A DNA stretch of 64,000 nucleotides from the NCBI RefSeq assembly GCF_010093535.1, contig NW_022985219.1:1-64000 (forward strand), given 5' to 3'. Every line of letters starts with the position of its first letter. Position 1 is the first letter of the stretch. The position numbers and the translations under genes are program-made. Of this stretch, positions 21,322 through 33,499 are shown one piece after another. This stretch comes from Lindgomyces ingoldianus (Eukaryota; Ascomycota; Dothideomycetes; Pleosporales; Lindgomycetaceae). The notes beneath the pieces are model-generated. The model did not search any database, was not told where the DNA came from, and worked only from the letters and a program-made list of their open reading frames with translations.

Positions 21322-23378
21322 CTAATTAAAAAGCCCCTGAGCGGTACCAGCCCACCACATTATAAATGCGCTCCCAATAGCCGCTGACACAAGCCCCGTC
21401 ACAACCCTAATCAAGAGCGTTCTCGTCCCATACGCACCACTTTTCTGCATCACCAAGGACAACGCCTTGAATATGAGAAACTCAGAGAGATTCGCCATCA
21501 TCACGCATACCATGCCGATAATAAACTGGCCATGGAATTTGTCGAATAGAGTGAGCCTTTTATCAAGAGGAGAGAGTACGCAGACTGAAGAGTCCAATCT
21601 ACCATTCTTGAAGAATTTCGCAGGGATTTCAACGCTAGATGGGATTGACAAGCTTCTGTTGTTGAAGTTGCCGGGGCTGTTCAAAGATTTGGATCCGGGG
21701 TTTAGTGCGAGAGCATACATCATTGTTTTCAGCTCGAAGCAGTCTACTGCCACTTTCTTGTTGCTCTTGGTTGTCCAAAAGTGGAATAGCACTATGAACG
21801 TGAGCCAAGAAATGAATTGGAAGATATGGAGAGCCCAATTCGTGGGAGCAATGTCGTGCTCGAGCTGCATGATGAAGGCTGCTCCGGTGATGTTTGGACC
21901 ATGCTCCTGTGGTTGTTCGCGGATAGCGCGGTAGGCACGCTTGTACCATGGAATGGGCGGATCGAGGTCATCGGGGTGGATTTCTGGTTGTTCGCGGATG
22001 GCTCGGTATGCCCGTTTATAACATGGAATATGATCGATGCGCTGGCGGTGTGGTCGACGGAGAATAGAGTGGGGATGTGGACTGGGCGCTCGTTGACGAT
22101 GCGACCCTTCTGAGGAGTTATGAGGGACTGGCGCGTTGGGAGGTATGGCGTCGCGGTTCGGAGTATCAAGCCAAATTTGAGGGATTGCGGGCTGTTTACC
22201 TTTGGACCGTGTGTAAGCAGTTGGTGGCTCTTGAGAGGTGCCAGGTGGTGACATAAGATCACTTTCGGGCTGAATAATGGGGTGCTCTGCATCATCGTAG
22301 AGCTCTGCGTCAAGAGGCTCTTCATTGTCAGGATCGTAAGGCCTAGGTATTAGCATCCCTTCCCGCATGACAGACCGGCCTTCAAAAGCTGGGTGACGTT
22401 GGGGTCTGTAGGATTGCTGCTCCTGATTGTCCTGGTCGTCGAAATGAACTCTCCGTACGGAGGCGCTTACTGATGACGAGTGAGAGCGTTGAGAAAAAGA
22501 CATGTTGGTGCTGGCTATGTTATTGGGTGACGTAGCTCGACGAGCATTGTTAAAATTTTGCATCTCTTCCATGTTCTGGAGCTGCTGTTTCCGTCTCTCT
22601 GCATTCCGCGCTGCTCGTTCAATCACTGCATGGTTTGCCGTCGTGACTGCCTCATACTCCTTGGTTACGAGGTTATATTCAAAGGTAGTCTGGATGGCGG
22701 GTGCTTGACTATTTACTCCTGGAGTCGGTCTACCGTCTCGGAACTGTTCAGACGTCGAAGAGCTAGACCGAACGCGAGCTAGAGTTTGATAGCGATACGG
22801 GTCGCTGTCGGCCTGCCATTCTGGAGTAACGTCGTGGGTCGCAGATTGGCGCTGGTGGCGGTATCGTGCTGGCAATGCTCTTCTACCTTCATTCAACATT
22901 TGTGGCGGTATTGGTGTCGGTTGCCGATCAATGAGCCCTCCGTCTTCTGGGAGGTTCGGGCTGGCGGTTGTTCTACACTGAGGATCATTGGGTTGATGAG
23001 CAGCACCAGGAACCGTAGGAATCGGTGGCGTGGTAGTTCGTGTTCTCGAGGGGTGGATGCTCGATGTTGAGTTGCGAGTCCGCGCTATTCTGGCTTCGAG
23101 GCTCGAAGGCCCAGATCTCCTTCGCTGAATTGGCCCTCCACCTCCCATCGCAGGAGACTGTGGGCATTGACAATTAGCAACAAAGTCGCAAAGGACTCTA
23201 GCATCGAGACAACTAGACAGCGGAAAGAGCGGCCGCATACCTCAGAAGTTGATCTCCGCTGCTCATTTCCTTCCCCATCATCCTGGCGCTGGGCAGCTCT
23301 GGTGTTAGATCTCGATAATTGCCCCTCAAAGCTGCACCTAGCAGGTGTCAAGTCGTTCAAGGGGATGGCAGAGTTCAT
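21322..23378 (-). CDS. Large disordered protein with C-terminal membrane segments (657 aa)
   Basis: Two exons on the minus strand: 23241-23378 and 21322-23157. The intron has a GTATGC donor, a GCTAAT branch site and a CACAG acceptor, and the frame is kept (exon 1 ends in STSE, exon 2 starts SPAMGGGG). The first ~450 residues are polar and repeat-prone, rich in Ser, Arg, Pro and Gln. Two copies of YKRAYRAIREQP lie 25 residues apart. The last ~180 residues hold three hydrophobic stretches (FISWLTFIVLFHFW; FIIGMVCVMMANLSEFLIF; VTGLVSAAIGSAFIMWW), probably membrane helices, so it is likely a membrane protein with a long cytosolic tail. I recognise no family. A shorter form from ATG 23148 is possible. 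Confidence 0.7.
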
Positions 23379-26300
23379 TGTGAATCAAAAGCTTGTATAT
23401 GATGAGACCGAGATATAAAGTCATTAATTTGCTCAGTAGAGAAGAATTTTTGATGACAAGTGTAATGAAGAAGGACATGTGGAGGCCATGTGGGAAGGGA
23501 CTGAGATGGTGCGCTATCCCGGCTAAGGACAGTGTACCAGTAATGAAAGCCTCAACAACCACCACAGGCTTTAAAGGAGAGCAGACACTCCAGAATTGCC
23601 GGGGCTTTCAAAATTGGACCAAGGATACTCCTCCAGCTTGAATATAATGAGCCAGATTTTTGAGCCAGTGTCGAGACAGCACCAAGGTATTTTGGTGTCC
23701 GCCAGATAGGTGTGGGCGAGGGCCAGGGCCAGCACCGTGTATTTCGGGTATGATCCCACAAAGGAAATGGAGACCAGAAAGAGACATGGATTAAGTGAAT
23801 CGTTTAGTGATCAAAGGGGGTACTATGATCAATCGCTACGAGGCGTTAGCTGCACAGAAATGGAGGATCTAACTTTTAGCACCACTACATGGCTTCCGTT
23901 ACTCTGCACAAGCAGCGCTGCTAGGATTCCGAGCTCTTTTCTATCGATGCTATATCGCAGCCTTTTCGCTAGTCTAAGCCTTTATTAGCAACATTGCACC
24001 TAAAACCCGTCATGCGCCGTTTAAAGTCCCGCTTTTTCTGAATATGTTTAAGGTCCAGCCAGCCTATGCATGTGAAGCCTTGTATATCATCAAATCACAC
24101 GCTGGCGTAGTAGAAGACGTGATGCTGCGCTGCTCTAGGGACAATAGAGGATGGCTTGACGTTTAGGGGAATGTGGCGGAGGAGGATTCGTGAAGTTTTC
24201 GCGGGAAGGCAGTTATAGTAGGTATACAAGCCATGGCCAAAGTCTCTCGTGTGCTAATATTGGCGCATTAAGAAATGAGCTGGTCATACAAACGTGTTGC
24301 GTGGGGTTTAGAGTTCCGAAGACGTTGCTCATGATCTGCGCAAGGGGCAAGGATGACCCTTAGGGTAACGGGAAAACTTTGTTCCATGCATTATTCCCGA
24401 CCCCCTTTCGCACTCCTCATTCTCACCCGAATTGACAACTCTGGATCCAATGGTCAACTGGGTGACAATAAAGCTGGAATATGACCTTCGCGTTAAGCAT
24501 CGAAAATTCCGCCGTAGCGAAGGAGTATATACGTAGCATAGCTGAGCAGATAGCCAATTCGCGTTCAGCGCTCACAGTCAGTCTCGGTGCCACTAATTCC
24601 CCCTTTCTTGACATGAGCTTTGTTCGTTATTACTTCTATTGCCTATCTACGTTTTTTTTTCTTCCATGAAAGGCTCAATCCAGGCACTTATGTGGACAAA
24701 GTCTGATCCTTGGCCCGCGGTGATGTCAACCAAACTGCGTCCTAACGCCAATTGTCATTCACTTCCCAAGGTTGAATTGTTTCCGCAACAACACACCCAC
24801 ACCATCTTTCATTACTTCAAGTGAAACATTTCCTCCTTCGGTCCTTCAAAAAGCAGTTTCTTCGCAGTTTTGTCGCACTCCTTGGATTAAATGCCCTTTT
24901 TAATTCCCATCCAAACATCTAGGAGCCACAGATCTATCCCGCCGAATACCTGTCGCCGAACCACAGCCAAAACTATCCTGCAACCCTTTCCCAGCACACC
25001 TAGGTGCTCAGTCCCAGCCTGAAGGCACTCCTCTCGAAAAGGTATGATGTTTCTGCCCGAACAGAAACGACAGATCAGCTAATACTGTACTTAGATATCT
25101 CGTCTCCACGCCCACGCACTTTCACCGTAGCTACGCCTCTTCCTTTCAACCCGAACTCCACGTACGATACGCCCACTCTCTTTTCGTTCTCTTGCCCTCT
25201 AATGATGAACAAGAAAGGTAACCGTCGAGGTACCCTTCTGGTAACCGGACTGCAAAACCTGGACTAGGTCTTTAGACATCGCAATCTTGCAATTCCACGA
25301 GGTTGCTATGACATTAAAAACAGGCTGTTGTCTGATCATATCTACTTTCTCTCTTTCATGCCAACTGCCCTTCCCTCAGAATGCAGCTGATGCCATAGTT
25401 ACAGGATTATAACATCTTACCCTGAATATTTAATAGCCCTCGAGGGACAGGGTCGGATTGTCGGATGGTTTGCGATGGCTTTGGACTGACTAATCTGTAG
25501 TATGATGAGGCTGGTGGTTCTCTCTGGGCGTTGGAAATCGCGCTCTTAACTACCATGACGATCAAGCCTTGAATATATAGCATTATATAACAATAAACTC
25601 CTCCGTCTTTAAATTTCCGGTCCTAATATTAAATCATCCATAGCAACTGTTTCATTCATCCCATCTACTAAAATTGCTCCACTTCCTCCATCCAAACAGT
25701 CGTCTCCAGTAGCAACTAGATCAACTAATCCATCATCACCGGCAACAGATCCCTCATATCTCATATCTCCCATTTGAAGTCTAGAATCCAAAGCACAGTC
25801 CTCATTAACGAATTCCCAGTCGCTGTCAAAGCCCCCGCTCTCCCAACGCCAAATTGCGGAGAAGGTAGACTGCCTCTCCCACGACCCGCGGAAGCGAGAC
25901 GTTTAATTGGGGTTCGGGATGTTTAGGAAGCAGGGTAACTGCAGGTTCGTTTATTGTTATAGGAAGCGCATACGCGAGAGCCAAGTTGTCCTGTTCGGAT
26001 TTATCGACGCAGAGGAGAATGATGCTCTCGTGAGTGTTATTTGGACATGAGAACGCGAAATTGCACTAGGAATGATTTAGTGAATGTGCAGAGGATGAAA
26101 TAGAGCGAGTCTTTAGGAGATAAGACAAGGGATTCTTGTGATGGAGACCATCTTGAAGGCCTTTGATGCTAAGGTTTGAGCCCTAGAGTTGGTAATTAAG
26201 GGGTAGCTTTCGTAGAGCGCACCTGTTAAGAGTTCTACCATGCGATATACACGGCGATGGTCAATAAAGAGGTCGTTGAGTGTGGTGAGAATTTTGCTCG

Positions 26301-27321
26301 AATTTCGTGGTAAGGATTGCAAAGGGGGCTTTTGGGAACGTTTTCGCTGTTGTGTGAAGAGGACTCTACTAGTATTTTGCTGTCTTCATCCTATGTTGAG
26401 AAGACAATTTTCCATGCCGTACCTCCTCCCGTTTCATGTACGACAATGCTCGGCGTCCTCGGTGCCACGTATAAGACAGGTTGTGGGAGTCTGAACAAGC
26501 GGACTGTTCAGACTCTCAGATGGAGTTCTGGAACTGCTCGGGTAGGGGATAGAGTGGAACACGATTTGGATTTGATGTGTTCGAGATTCGGCGGCGGTGC
26601 ATCAAATGCAATTGGGCGGTCGATATCTGGCTTGATAATAGGCCACATAGCGGTGAAAGAAGGGTTGATTCGGTAAAATCGAATATATATATGCGTGAAC
26701 ATCGCACTTGTGTCCCCCAATTGTGTTCTTTATCCGTGCCAAAAACAATAAGTCTTTTGCGGCTAGAGCGCGTAAGGGGGAGGGTCGCGGGATTCGAGGC
26801 CGAAGTAATGAGGAAGCCCATATTAGCGCGTAGAGGTTTCATAAAGATATCATGGGTAGAGAGACAAGAGGAACAAGTAAACTTAGGAACAAACAGTGTC
26901 TTGGCAAGGTCCGTGTGGAATGAGGGGAAAGTTTGGTGATGAAAGGAAGTTCGCACCGGCATATTGGATGGTGATAGACCAAGAGATCACTCCACTACAG
27001 AGCAGGAAGGTATAGAAATGAAGGCAGGATATTGAGCTTGACGAGGCAGCGTCTACAAGCAGAATTTCGAAGGGCTAGAAGCTGGAATGCTTAGAATGTC
27101 TGGCAGGAGTGTTTCATTAGCGCATGTAAGGAAATATTAAGCTCCCGTTGAACTCGAAAGCGTGAACTGCAGGCGTTTGTGCTGGTTGCTTAATTGAGTC
27201 TAGGCGGCGCCTCAGGTGCGCACTAACGTTATTCTGATCGTCTTCTTGGAAACCGCGCCTCTGCTATCGCTACTCACTTGCCTGTCCCGCCCCAAAGATC
27301 ATATACTGAGGCGAAGCAGTC
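23379..27321. other. Long gene-poor stretch
   Basis: Apart from the weak minus-strand candidate at 26113-26962, listed separately, no gene is supported. A 28-nt string at 27130-27157 recurs with two transitions at 31200-31227. The right end is the promoter of the AIM9-like gene. Confidence 0.35.
26113..26962 (-). other. Weak candidate multi-exon gene, minus strand
   Basis: Minus frames at 26516-26962 and 26113-26322 look partly protein-like. The first contains KRLIVFGTDKEHNW. The second contains VYRMVELLTGALYESYPLI and ends SITRIPCLIS. I found no clean splice chain that joins them and no known domain. It may be a hypothetical gene, a remnant or chance. Confidence 0.25.
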
Positions 27322-29168
27322 ATGCTATTGGCTCATGCGCTCCGGGCTATCAATAGAAGGTGTTGGAGCACCAACGAACGTTCCGTGTCATCTCAGCCCT
27401 CTCGAGCGCTCACCATTACATGCCAAGGTAATGCCTACGCATACCCAACCTTCAACCGAAGCTAAATCATAGCAGGCAAGCCCATTAACCGCGAAGAGTT
27501 ATTTAAATACACGAATGGACGTTTCCTGGCCAACGAGAAAAAGGCTCTTGATCGCAGATATGTAAATTTCGATGTCGATCGACTCTGCGCGGTAGCCGCC
27601 TCTACTGGCGGCCAACATTCGCCTGTCTGTGCAATTGAAAAGCTGGAAGGCGGCTTCAGCAAGGCACTCCTTTTGTGTAAGGAGGATGGAAGCGAACTTA
27701 TTGCGAAAATACCGTTCTCCATCGCTGGGCCGCCGAAGTATACCACAGCGTCTGAAGTGGCTGTTCTTCAATATCGTAAGGCCCCTATGTCTATAATTGT
27801 TGTTATAACTCAGATTAATGATATTGCTGTCGGCAGTTCATGCGCATACTCAAGTTCCGGTTCCGAAAGTTCTAGCTTGGAATTCTGATCCATCAAACCC
27901 CGTTAGTGCTGAATATATCATGATGGAAAAGGCTCCTGGAATACAGCTATTCAAGATATGGGCTGAAATGAGTGATTGGGATCAATTGTGCGTCGTGAAG
28001 CAATTAACAAAGCTTGAGGGCGAGATGACTGAAATTCGCTTCCCTGCCAGCGGAAGTCTTTACCTCCGCGAGTCTATGGTAGATGACAACAAATATGTCG
28101 CTTTGGATCGTGGAGTAGACCCTTCTGGGCAGTTTTGTATAGGGCCATCTTGCGAGCGAGGGTGGTATGCTCCAGCCAAGATAGCGTCTGTGCATTCTCG
28201 TCTCAACCAAGGACCCTGTGAGTGGAACATCTTGAACTGAACTTCCTAGCTGACTCTCCTCAACAGGGCCAGATTTGTCTTCTTTCGGTATTGCGCTTGT
28301 TGACCGGGAGATTGCGCTCCTAAGACAGAACTTGACGACTGCTACCTCTGGCCCACCCTGTGGATCCTTCGAGGAACAAATCGCCGTTCTAAAATCGACC
28401 AAAGAGGCTATGTCTAGGTTGAACGAGTCTACATTCATCAACAAGGTCTCTGAGCCAGTCTTGTGGCATACCGATCTCCACATGGGCAATATTTACGTGT
28501 CTGAAGAAAATCCAGCCAACATCGTCTCGCTTATTGACTGGCAGTCGAATGTAGTCTCGCCTTTATTTTTACAAGCCCGCTTCCCAGGATTTTTGCCAAT
28601 TGAAGAATACTACTCCCTTGGCACTACTGAGCTCCCAAAGCTACCACAAAACTATGACGAGATGGACGCAGACGATAAAGAATATGCGGAGTATAAGTTA
28701 AAGGAAGCTAAGTTAGCAAAGGTGTATGAACTTAGCAGCGCATCTGAAAACAACCAGGCATACAAAGCCTTGCGCATACCATCATTTGTACGAGAGCTCT
28801 TCATCAGGTGTGGAGAGGTCTCAGAAGAAGGCATAGTACCACTTCGGGCCTGTCTTATTGAGATTTCCAAGACGTGGACCGATCTAGGCTTCATCGACCA
28901 GTGCCCAGTCAGTTTCAGCGAGGACGATTTGCAAAGGCACGAGCGGCAGTTCCAAGAATATCGTGATTATCACAAAATACACGAGCTGGCCAGGAAGATA
29001 CTTGGCACCGATTTCGAGGGCTGGATTACACCCCAGGTTGACTTCGCGACAAAACAACAGCAGAACGAGGCGCTGCTCCAAGAGATCATGCGAAGAAGCG
29101 CTGAGTACAACAAATCTCCAGAGGAGATTCGGAGAATTTGGCCATATCTGGAACGTTCACAGACTTAA
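27322..29168 (+). CDS. AIM9-like aminoglycoside-phosphotransferase-fold protein (563 aa)
   Basis: Four exons: 27322-27427, 27473-27775, 27837-28217 and 28267-29168. The introns (45, 61 and 49 nt) have GTAATG, GTAAGG and GTGAGT donors and keep frame. ATG 27322 gives an Arg/Ser-rich presequence without acids at its very start (MLLAHALRAINRRCW), as for mitochondrial import. The kinase-like fold follows: ELFKYTNGRF, a lysine in LIAKIPF (N-lobe), VPVPKVLAW, YIMMEKAPG (hinge), the catalytic loop HTDLHMGN (about 331-338) and the metal-binding LIDWQ (about 351-355). These are hallmarks of the APH family, in the subgroup with yeast AIM9, a mitochondrial protein of unknown biochemistry. Catalytic residues are present, so it is probably active; the substrate is unknown. 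Fungi often carry many copies, some within repeat-rich DNA as here. Confidence 0.8.
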
Positions 29169-29693
29169 CATTAGTCATTTTGGATTACGCTTCACATTAC
29201 CATCGATAAGTCGCTTAGCCCCTACGCGTTTGCTATCCATTGAGGAGCCTTTACAGCAGGGTAACACTTCGCCAAAGGTGGCACTATTTAGTGACACATC
29301 GGATTCAGTGGTACAATATAGATTGGAAAGTTATATTCGACTTGTGTCGCGATGTATATCGCTACACAGCATGATACCCGAGGAACTGCTCTTTTTGAAA
29401 ACACGACGAAGACAGTTACCCAATACTGATAAAAACCGTTCAAATAATTGCGCCCTGTTCAAAAAGCAACAAAGGTTCTGTTCAGCTTCGCCATTCACTC
29501 GATTCTGAGTGAACACAGCTTGATTCAAATATCAAACGGCGAAGGCATAGCGGATTGTACTATTCTTCTCAAACCAATCTGTCAAGACACAGGCTATACT
29601 AACACTAGATCGGTCCGGCGAACACGTTCGATGAAACCACTAAAGCTGATTGTGAGAATGAATTAAACATTTTGGAGGCATTTCAACGCACTT
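29169..29693. other. Intergenic between convergent genes
   Basis: This lies between the ends of the AIM9-like gene and the small minus-strand ORF. Nothing is recognised. Confidence 0.4.
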
Positions 29694-29987
29694 TTATCCA
29701 ATCTTGCTATTGAACCCTTTTTGGAGCTCCGCCATGGCCCTCTCGGCTTCTTGCTTCTGCTTGTCTTTTGAAGTGTTGATGTCAATTTGGGCGCTAGCGA
29801 TATTCGCGTAGGTTCCGTTCTTGCTTATGAAATTCTTGATCGAAATGTTCTAAGCCTGAGAGTTTGCTTGGAGGTAAATGTTCTTTTTGCCGTCCTTGAC
29901 CTCACCAGCGTCGATCCGAAGCTGGTGCTTCGTGTTCTCCGTTACGGTATTGGCTGGAAGAATGCGTTGGCCTTCCTTGTGGCTCAT
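29694..29987 (-). pseudogene. Small hypothetical gene with one in-frame TAG
   Basis: From ATG 29987 the frame reads MSHKEGQRILPANTVTE and on for 45 codons to a TAG at 29850-29852. It then continues in the same frame for 51 more codons to TAA at 29694, through a plainly protein-like stretch ending MAELQKGFNSKIG. A C-to-T change in CAG would create this TAG, the same class of lesion as in the F-box and MFS pseudogenes of this window. A GTGAGG...TTAG intron spanning the stop is conceivable but breaks the frame. The full product would be a soluble, Lys/Gln/Asn-rich protein of ~97 residues with no known domain. Alternatives: stop readthrough, or a sequence error. Confidence 0.45.
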
Positions 29988-31959
29988 GAATAATTTCAAA
30001 AAATGGTCCGACCCAGGATAAAGCCCTTGAATGATTTCCAGACTTTAGACATTTTATAAGAGACAATATACTTCGTTGAGCAGATAGAACAGAGAAAAAC
30101 AAGAAAGGATTATTGGACAAAAGAAGGCAGAACGGTGGGTTCAAAAGATTGGTGTATAGATGTCGATTGGGTTTTGTGCACTAGGGAAGGTGGAATAACT
30201 GCACCGGGCAGGGCCAAGATTTATACGCATCGGCCGGCAAGTGTTCTGTAGTACGGCACAGCACTTCTATTTTTTAAGATCTTAGCTAATCAGCTAATAC
30301 TGCTGGATTTCATCGATTCTAGCTACGTCCCGACATCCTACGCGCCAGAGAGGCGCAGTAGCTTAACTTTTAAGTGCTCGTAGACTATCACTCTGATGGA
30401 GTCTCATAGTTGGAGCAGAAGACCACGCCGCGCTCCATTTTTTTGTTCACTCAAAGCGAGACACCCAACTAACAACGAATTAACGACAGGCCTGACCGAA
30501 ACTCCAACCCATCGAACATCGCCCTGCACATGTCCATTTGGCAATGCATGATAGCTTCAAGTATTCCTCAGACTCCCATAGGCTGTACCTGTTGTTAGGC
30601 GTCTGACTTGTTGCCTTTGCGATGAGCTGCCTTGAACATAATCACGTCTACATAATAGCCGCCACGGCATGCCCGGCGCCTACGCCTATCGGTCTATTCA
30701 TAGCAAATTCAACCTTGATGCTTAACAAAGACATGCTAGTCCCCGTTACTCACCCGTTGTCTTAACGCCAAACCAAAAACAGGCACAGTACTTTCCTACC
30801 TTAGTGTTAGCCGAACGGAAGAGGACTCTTTCCCAGCTCTACGAAAGCCCAACGCCAGTTAGTGAATTACCGGATACAGAGAGATTGAGTGCTTTTAGAG
30901 CGGCAGATCAAAAAGAAAAAAAAAACAAGTACTCTTAATCCAAGTTCTATTTGCCTAGCAATCGTCATATAGCATTCGCTTCTGCGTTTTCTTTAAGGGT
31001 ATCATTTCTCCCAAGGTAGAGCTGGTGGGAGTACTGCTACATCTATATTTGCTAAATTTACAAAATTATTCACTCGGAAAAGAAAAAGGGACTGGGCGGA
31101 TCCAGTATGTTCCGAAGTTGTTGGCTTACACGCCTCCATTTTCGGCGGCAAAAGTCGCAAGATATGGAGGCACCTAAGCCAACCCAGCATGGTTTATGGG
31201 GAAATACTGAGCTCCCGTTGAACTCGAGTATTCTAAGACGCTCTGAAGTCGTGCCCTCGGCAGTAGAGGGTTGTTCACGACCCTGCCCCGTCTTCTCCTA
31301 GCACAACGTGACGTTGCTTCCTAGGCAACCCGGCACATTTTCAACCGGCACCGTCACTTCACCCCCAATTACCACTTTCGCCTCACTTTTTGTAGTCTAT
31401 ATAAACCTAAAAATTTCACGTCCCTTCGTCCTTCGGGACTTAGAAGGTACGTCAATACATTTTCTTATGTCAGTTGTCGCAGTTGTATAGGGTTTACGGA
31501 CTAGATTTCCCCATATCTAGCGCCGGTTCCCTTTTTGCTCTTTGGACCGCAGTTCGACCCTGGGTGAATGCGGCATTCTGCCTTCTTTTTGAACTTCTTG
31601 GTGCCTCTGTGGGCTTGAGTGAATGCTGTTTGTGGTCGCTTTACACACTTTTAAAATCTATGGCGCCTGAGTTTAGAGAACATGCTTTAAGGAATGCGGG
31701 TGTTAGTCAAGTACAGAGAGAGCACATGTACTATTAGGTAGATGGCAAAAGAATCGGGAGCATTAACCACGAGTTCGCATAAATTCGTAGAACACTGAAG
31801 AGGCAAATCCCTATGGACGTCCGAGTGCTTGCGTAACCAAAGATATTGTCTTAAAACCTCCTTGAACACGTGCCAAAAGTAGTAGAAAACCTTCTGTCCA
31901 TGACGCTTTGTGAAATTAAAACCTACAGTACACCAGCCACGGCATTGTTCTCCCCAAAA
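29988..31959. other. Gene-poor stretch
   Basis: No gene is supported. A TATA-like CTATATAAACC lies near 31399 but no convincing gene follows; the open frame at 31474-31737 has no domain. The 28-nt string at 31200-31227 matches 27130-27157. Confidence 0.35.
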
Positions 31960-32957
31960 TCAGCGATGAGCCTCCGCTGATAACTCTACTCTCTCCTCTC
32001 TATACCCGGCCATTTCTTGAGGTGGCAACCTAGGTTTCGGGATATTGTCTGCCCATCCTGCGGCGTATTTCTGCGCATCTGTCGAGCCTTCCAATTCAAC
32101 AATCTGTGGAGTAGTGCTAATTCTTCTTCTGCGCCACAGGAACCAGCTCAGAATCCCGAGGATTGCTAAGACGCCTATTGAAACTCCAACTCCAATCCCC
32201 ACTTTCACTCCTGTATTTGGAGAAGATGAACCTGCTGCCGAGATGGGCGTATGCGTAGGTGTTGATGTCGTTGAAGTCCTGGACGCAAATATACTCGTTG
32301 GTAATACACCTGTACCTGATACCATAGAGGACACAGCTGTAGCAGTCACTTTCGCGATAAGTGATAAAATATCCGTATCCGAACTCTCCCAAGCAACCGG
32401 AACCCCGTCTCCCCAAATATACTGACTCTTATCCAAAGACTTCGTAATGAGGTCGCCAGATGACTGGAATGCGGCGGTGGGAGCTGCGGCAACTAGGATA
32501 TTGGTAAGGACCCCGGATGTCAGTTTCTGACAGCCGTGTTGCCAGCCCGGTACGCATTGAAATCCTCTATCATCCCATACGTCAGATGCAAGTCGTTCGG
32601 AGTGGGATTTTCGCGCATATGGTCTACTCGGACTTACGAAGGACAGCATAACGATCCTGTAATGCTATCTCTAGAGCCACCTGCAGGATACGAACACGCT
32701 GGCGTATGGCCTTGCGGACAATATGCTGGCGACCAGTAGTAATTGCCCCAGAAATTAAGTCCTGTTGTAGAGCTGGGATAGCAATCTGACGCTGCTTTGA
32801 GGTAGTTGTTGCCCTTATAGAACCCATTGAAATTGCCAATGAAGAGAGAGGTGCTGGAAGCGTAGATATTTGGATCTGCACCCGAAGTTATGACATTAAG
32901 ACATGAGAATGGAGGTATGAAGAGCGTGGGAACGGGTCCGATAAGCGTGCTCGACAT
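31960..32957 (-). CDS. Single-pass membrane protein with Cys-rich ectodomain (308 aa)
   Basis: Two exons on the minus strand: 32638-32957 and 31960-32566. The intron has a perfect GTAAGT donor, a CTGAC branch site and a GATAG acceptor, and the frame is exact. I chose ATG 32957, the first ATG of the frame. The N-terminal ~110 residues contain spaced cysteines (PPFSCLN, SDCYPS, AYCPQGH, SLCCPSGFQCVPGW, HGC). A Thr/Ser-rich stalk follows (TSTTSTPTHTPISAAGSSS), then one membrane helix (VGIGVGVSIGVLAILGILSW), a basic stop-transfer RRRR and a short tail. This layout is common among fungal surface proteins that resemble wall-stress sensors, although no WSC domain is visible. A classical signal peptide is not obvious, so either the start or the topology is unusual. 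Function is unknown. Confidence 0.7.
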
Positions 32958-33499
32958 GGCGGCAATCCTTCCCGCTAAAGGGAGAGCAAGGTATTGCAAT
33001 GGAGGCTGGGAGAACGGCGATGGTGAAATCTATACACGATAGTTGGTGCTATGATTTCGGTACGGACTTGCAGTAAATTAAATGTGTTGTGTTCACGTTT
33101 ACACAATCTCGAACCAATGATATCTACCTGGTAAGTTAAATCGGCCCCAAAGTCGAAAGTTAAAAAAGGCAGGGCCCCAGCCACCCCTTCTTGATTGGTA
33201 GACGATGGTGTCACAGCTTCGCGCTGCCCACTATTGTACCACTCAGGCATGGGCCCTGCTCCATGTTCGAACCACATGTGGACTTAATCTACATGACGGG
33301 GGATATCAGACCTGATTTTCCACTCCTACAGCTTACACATAGTACGAAACCTGTGACCCCATTGGAAACATGGATGGTGATTGAGTTTGCTTTTGCAGGC
33401 CTTGGAATTCTGTAAGCTCCAAAGGCTGCATATCAAGAATGCCAACAACATGCATGCCTCCAACATTATCAATGTCTGTCATTACTCTCACTGTTATAT
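32958..33499. other. Intergenic
   Basis: Promoter of the membrane-protein gene and 3' region of the next gene (both minus strand). Nothing else is recognised. Confidence 0.4.
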
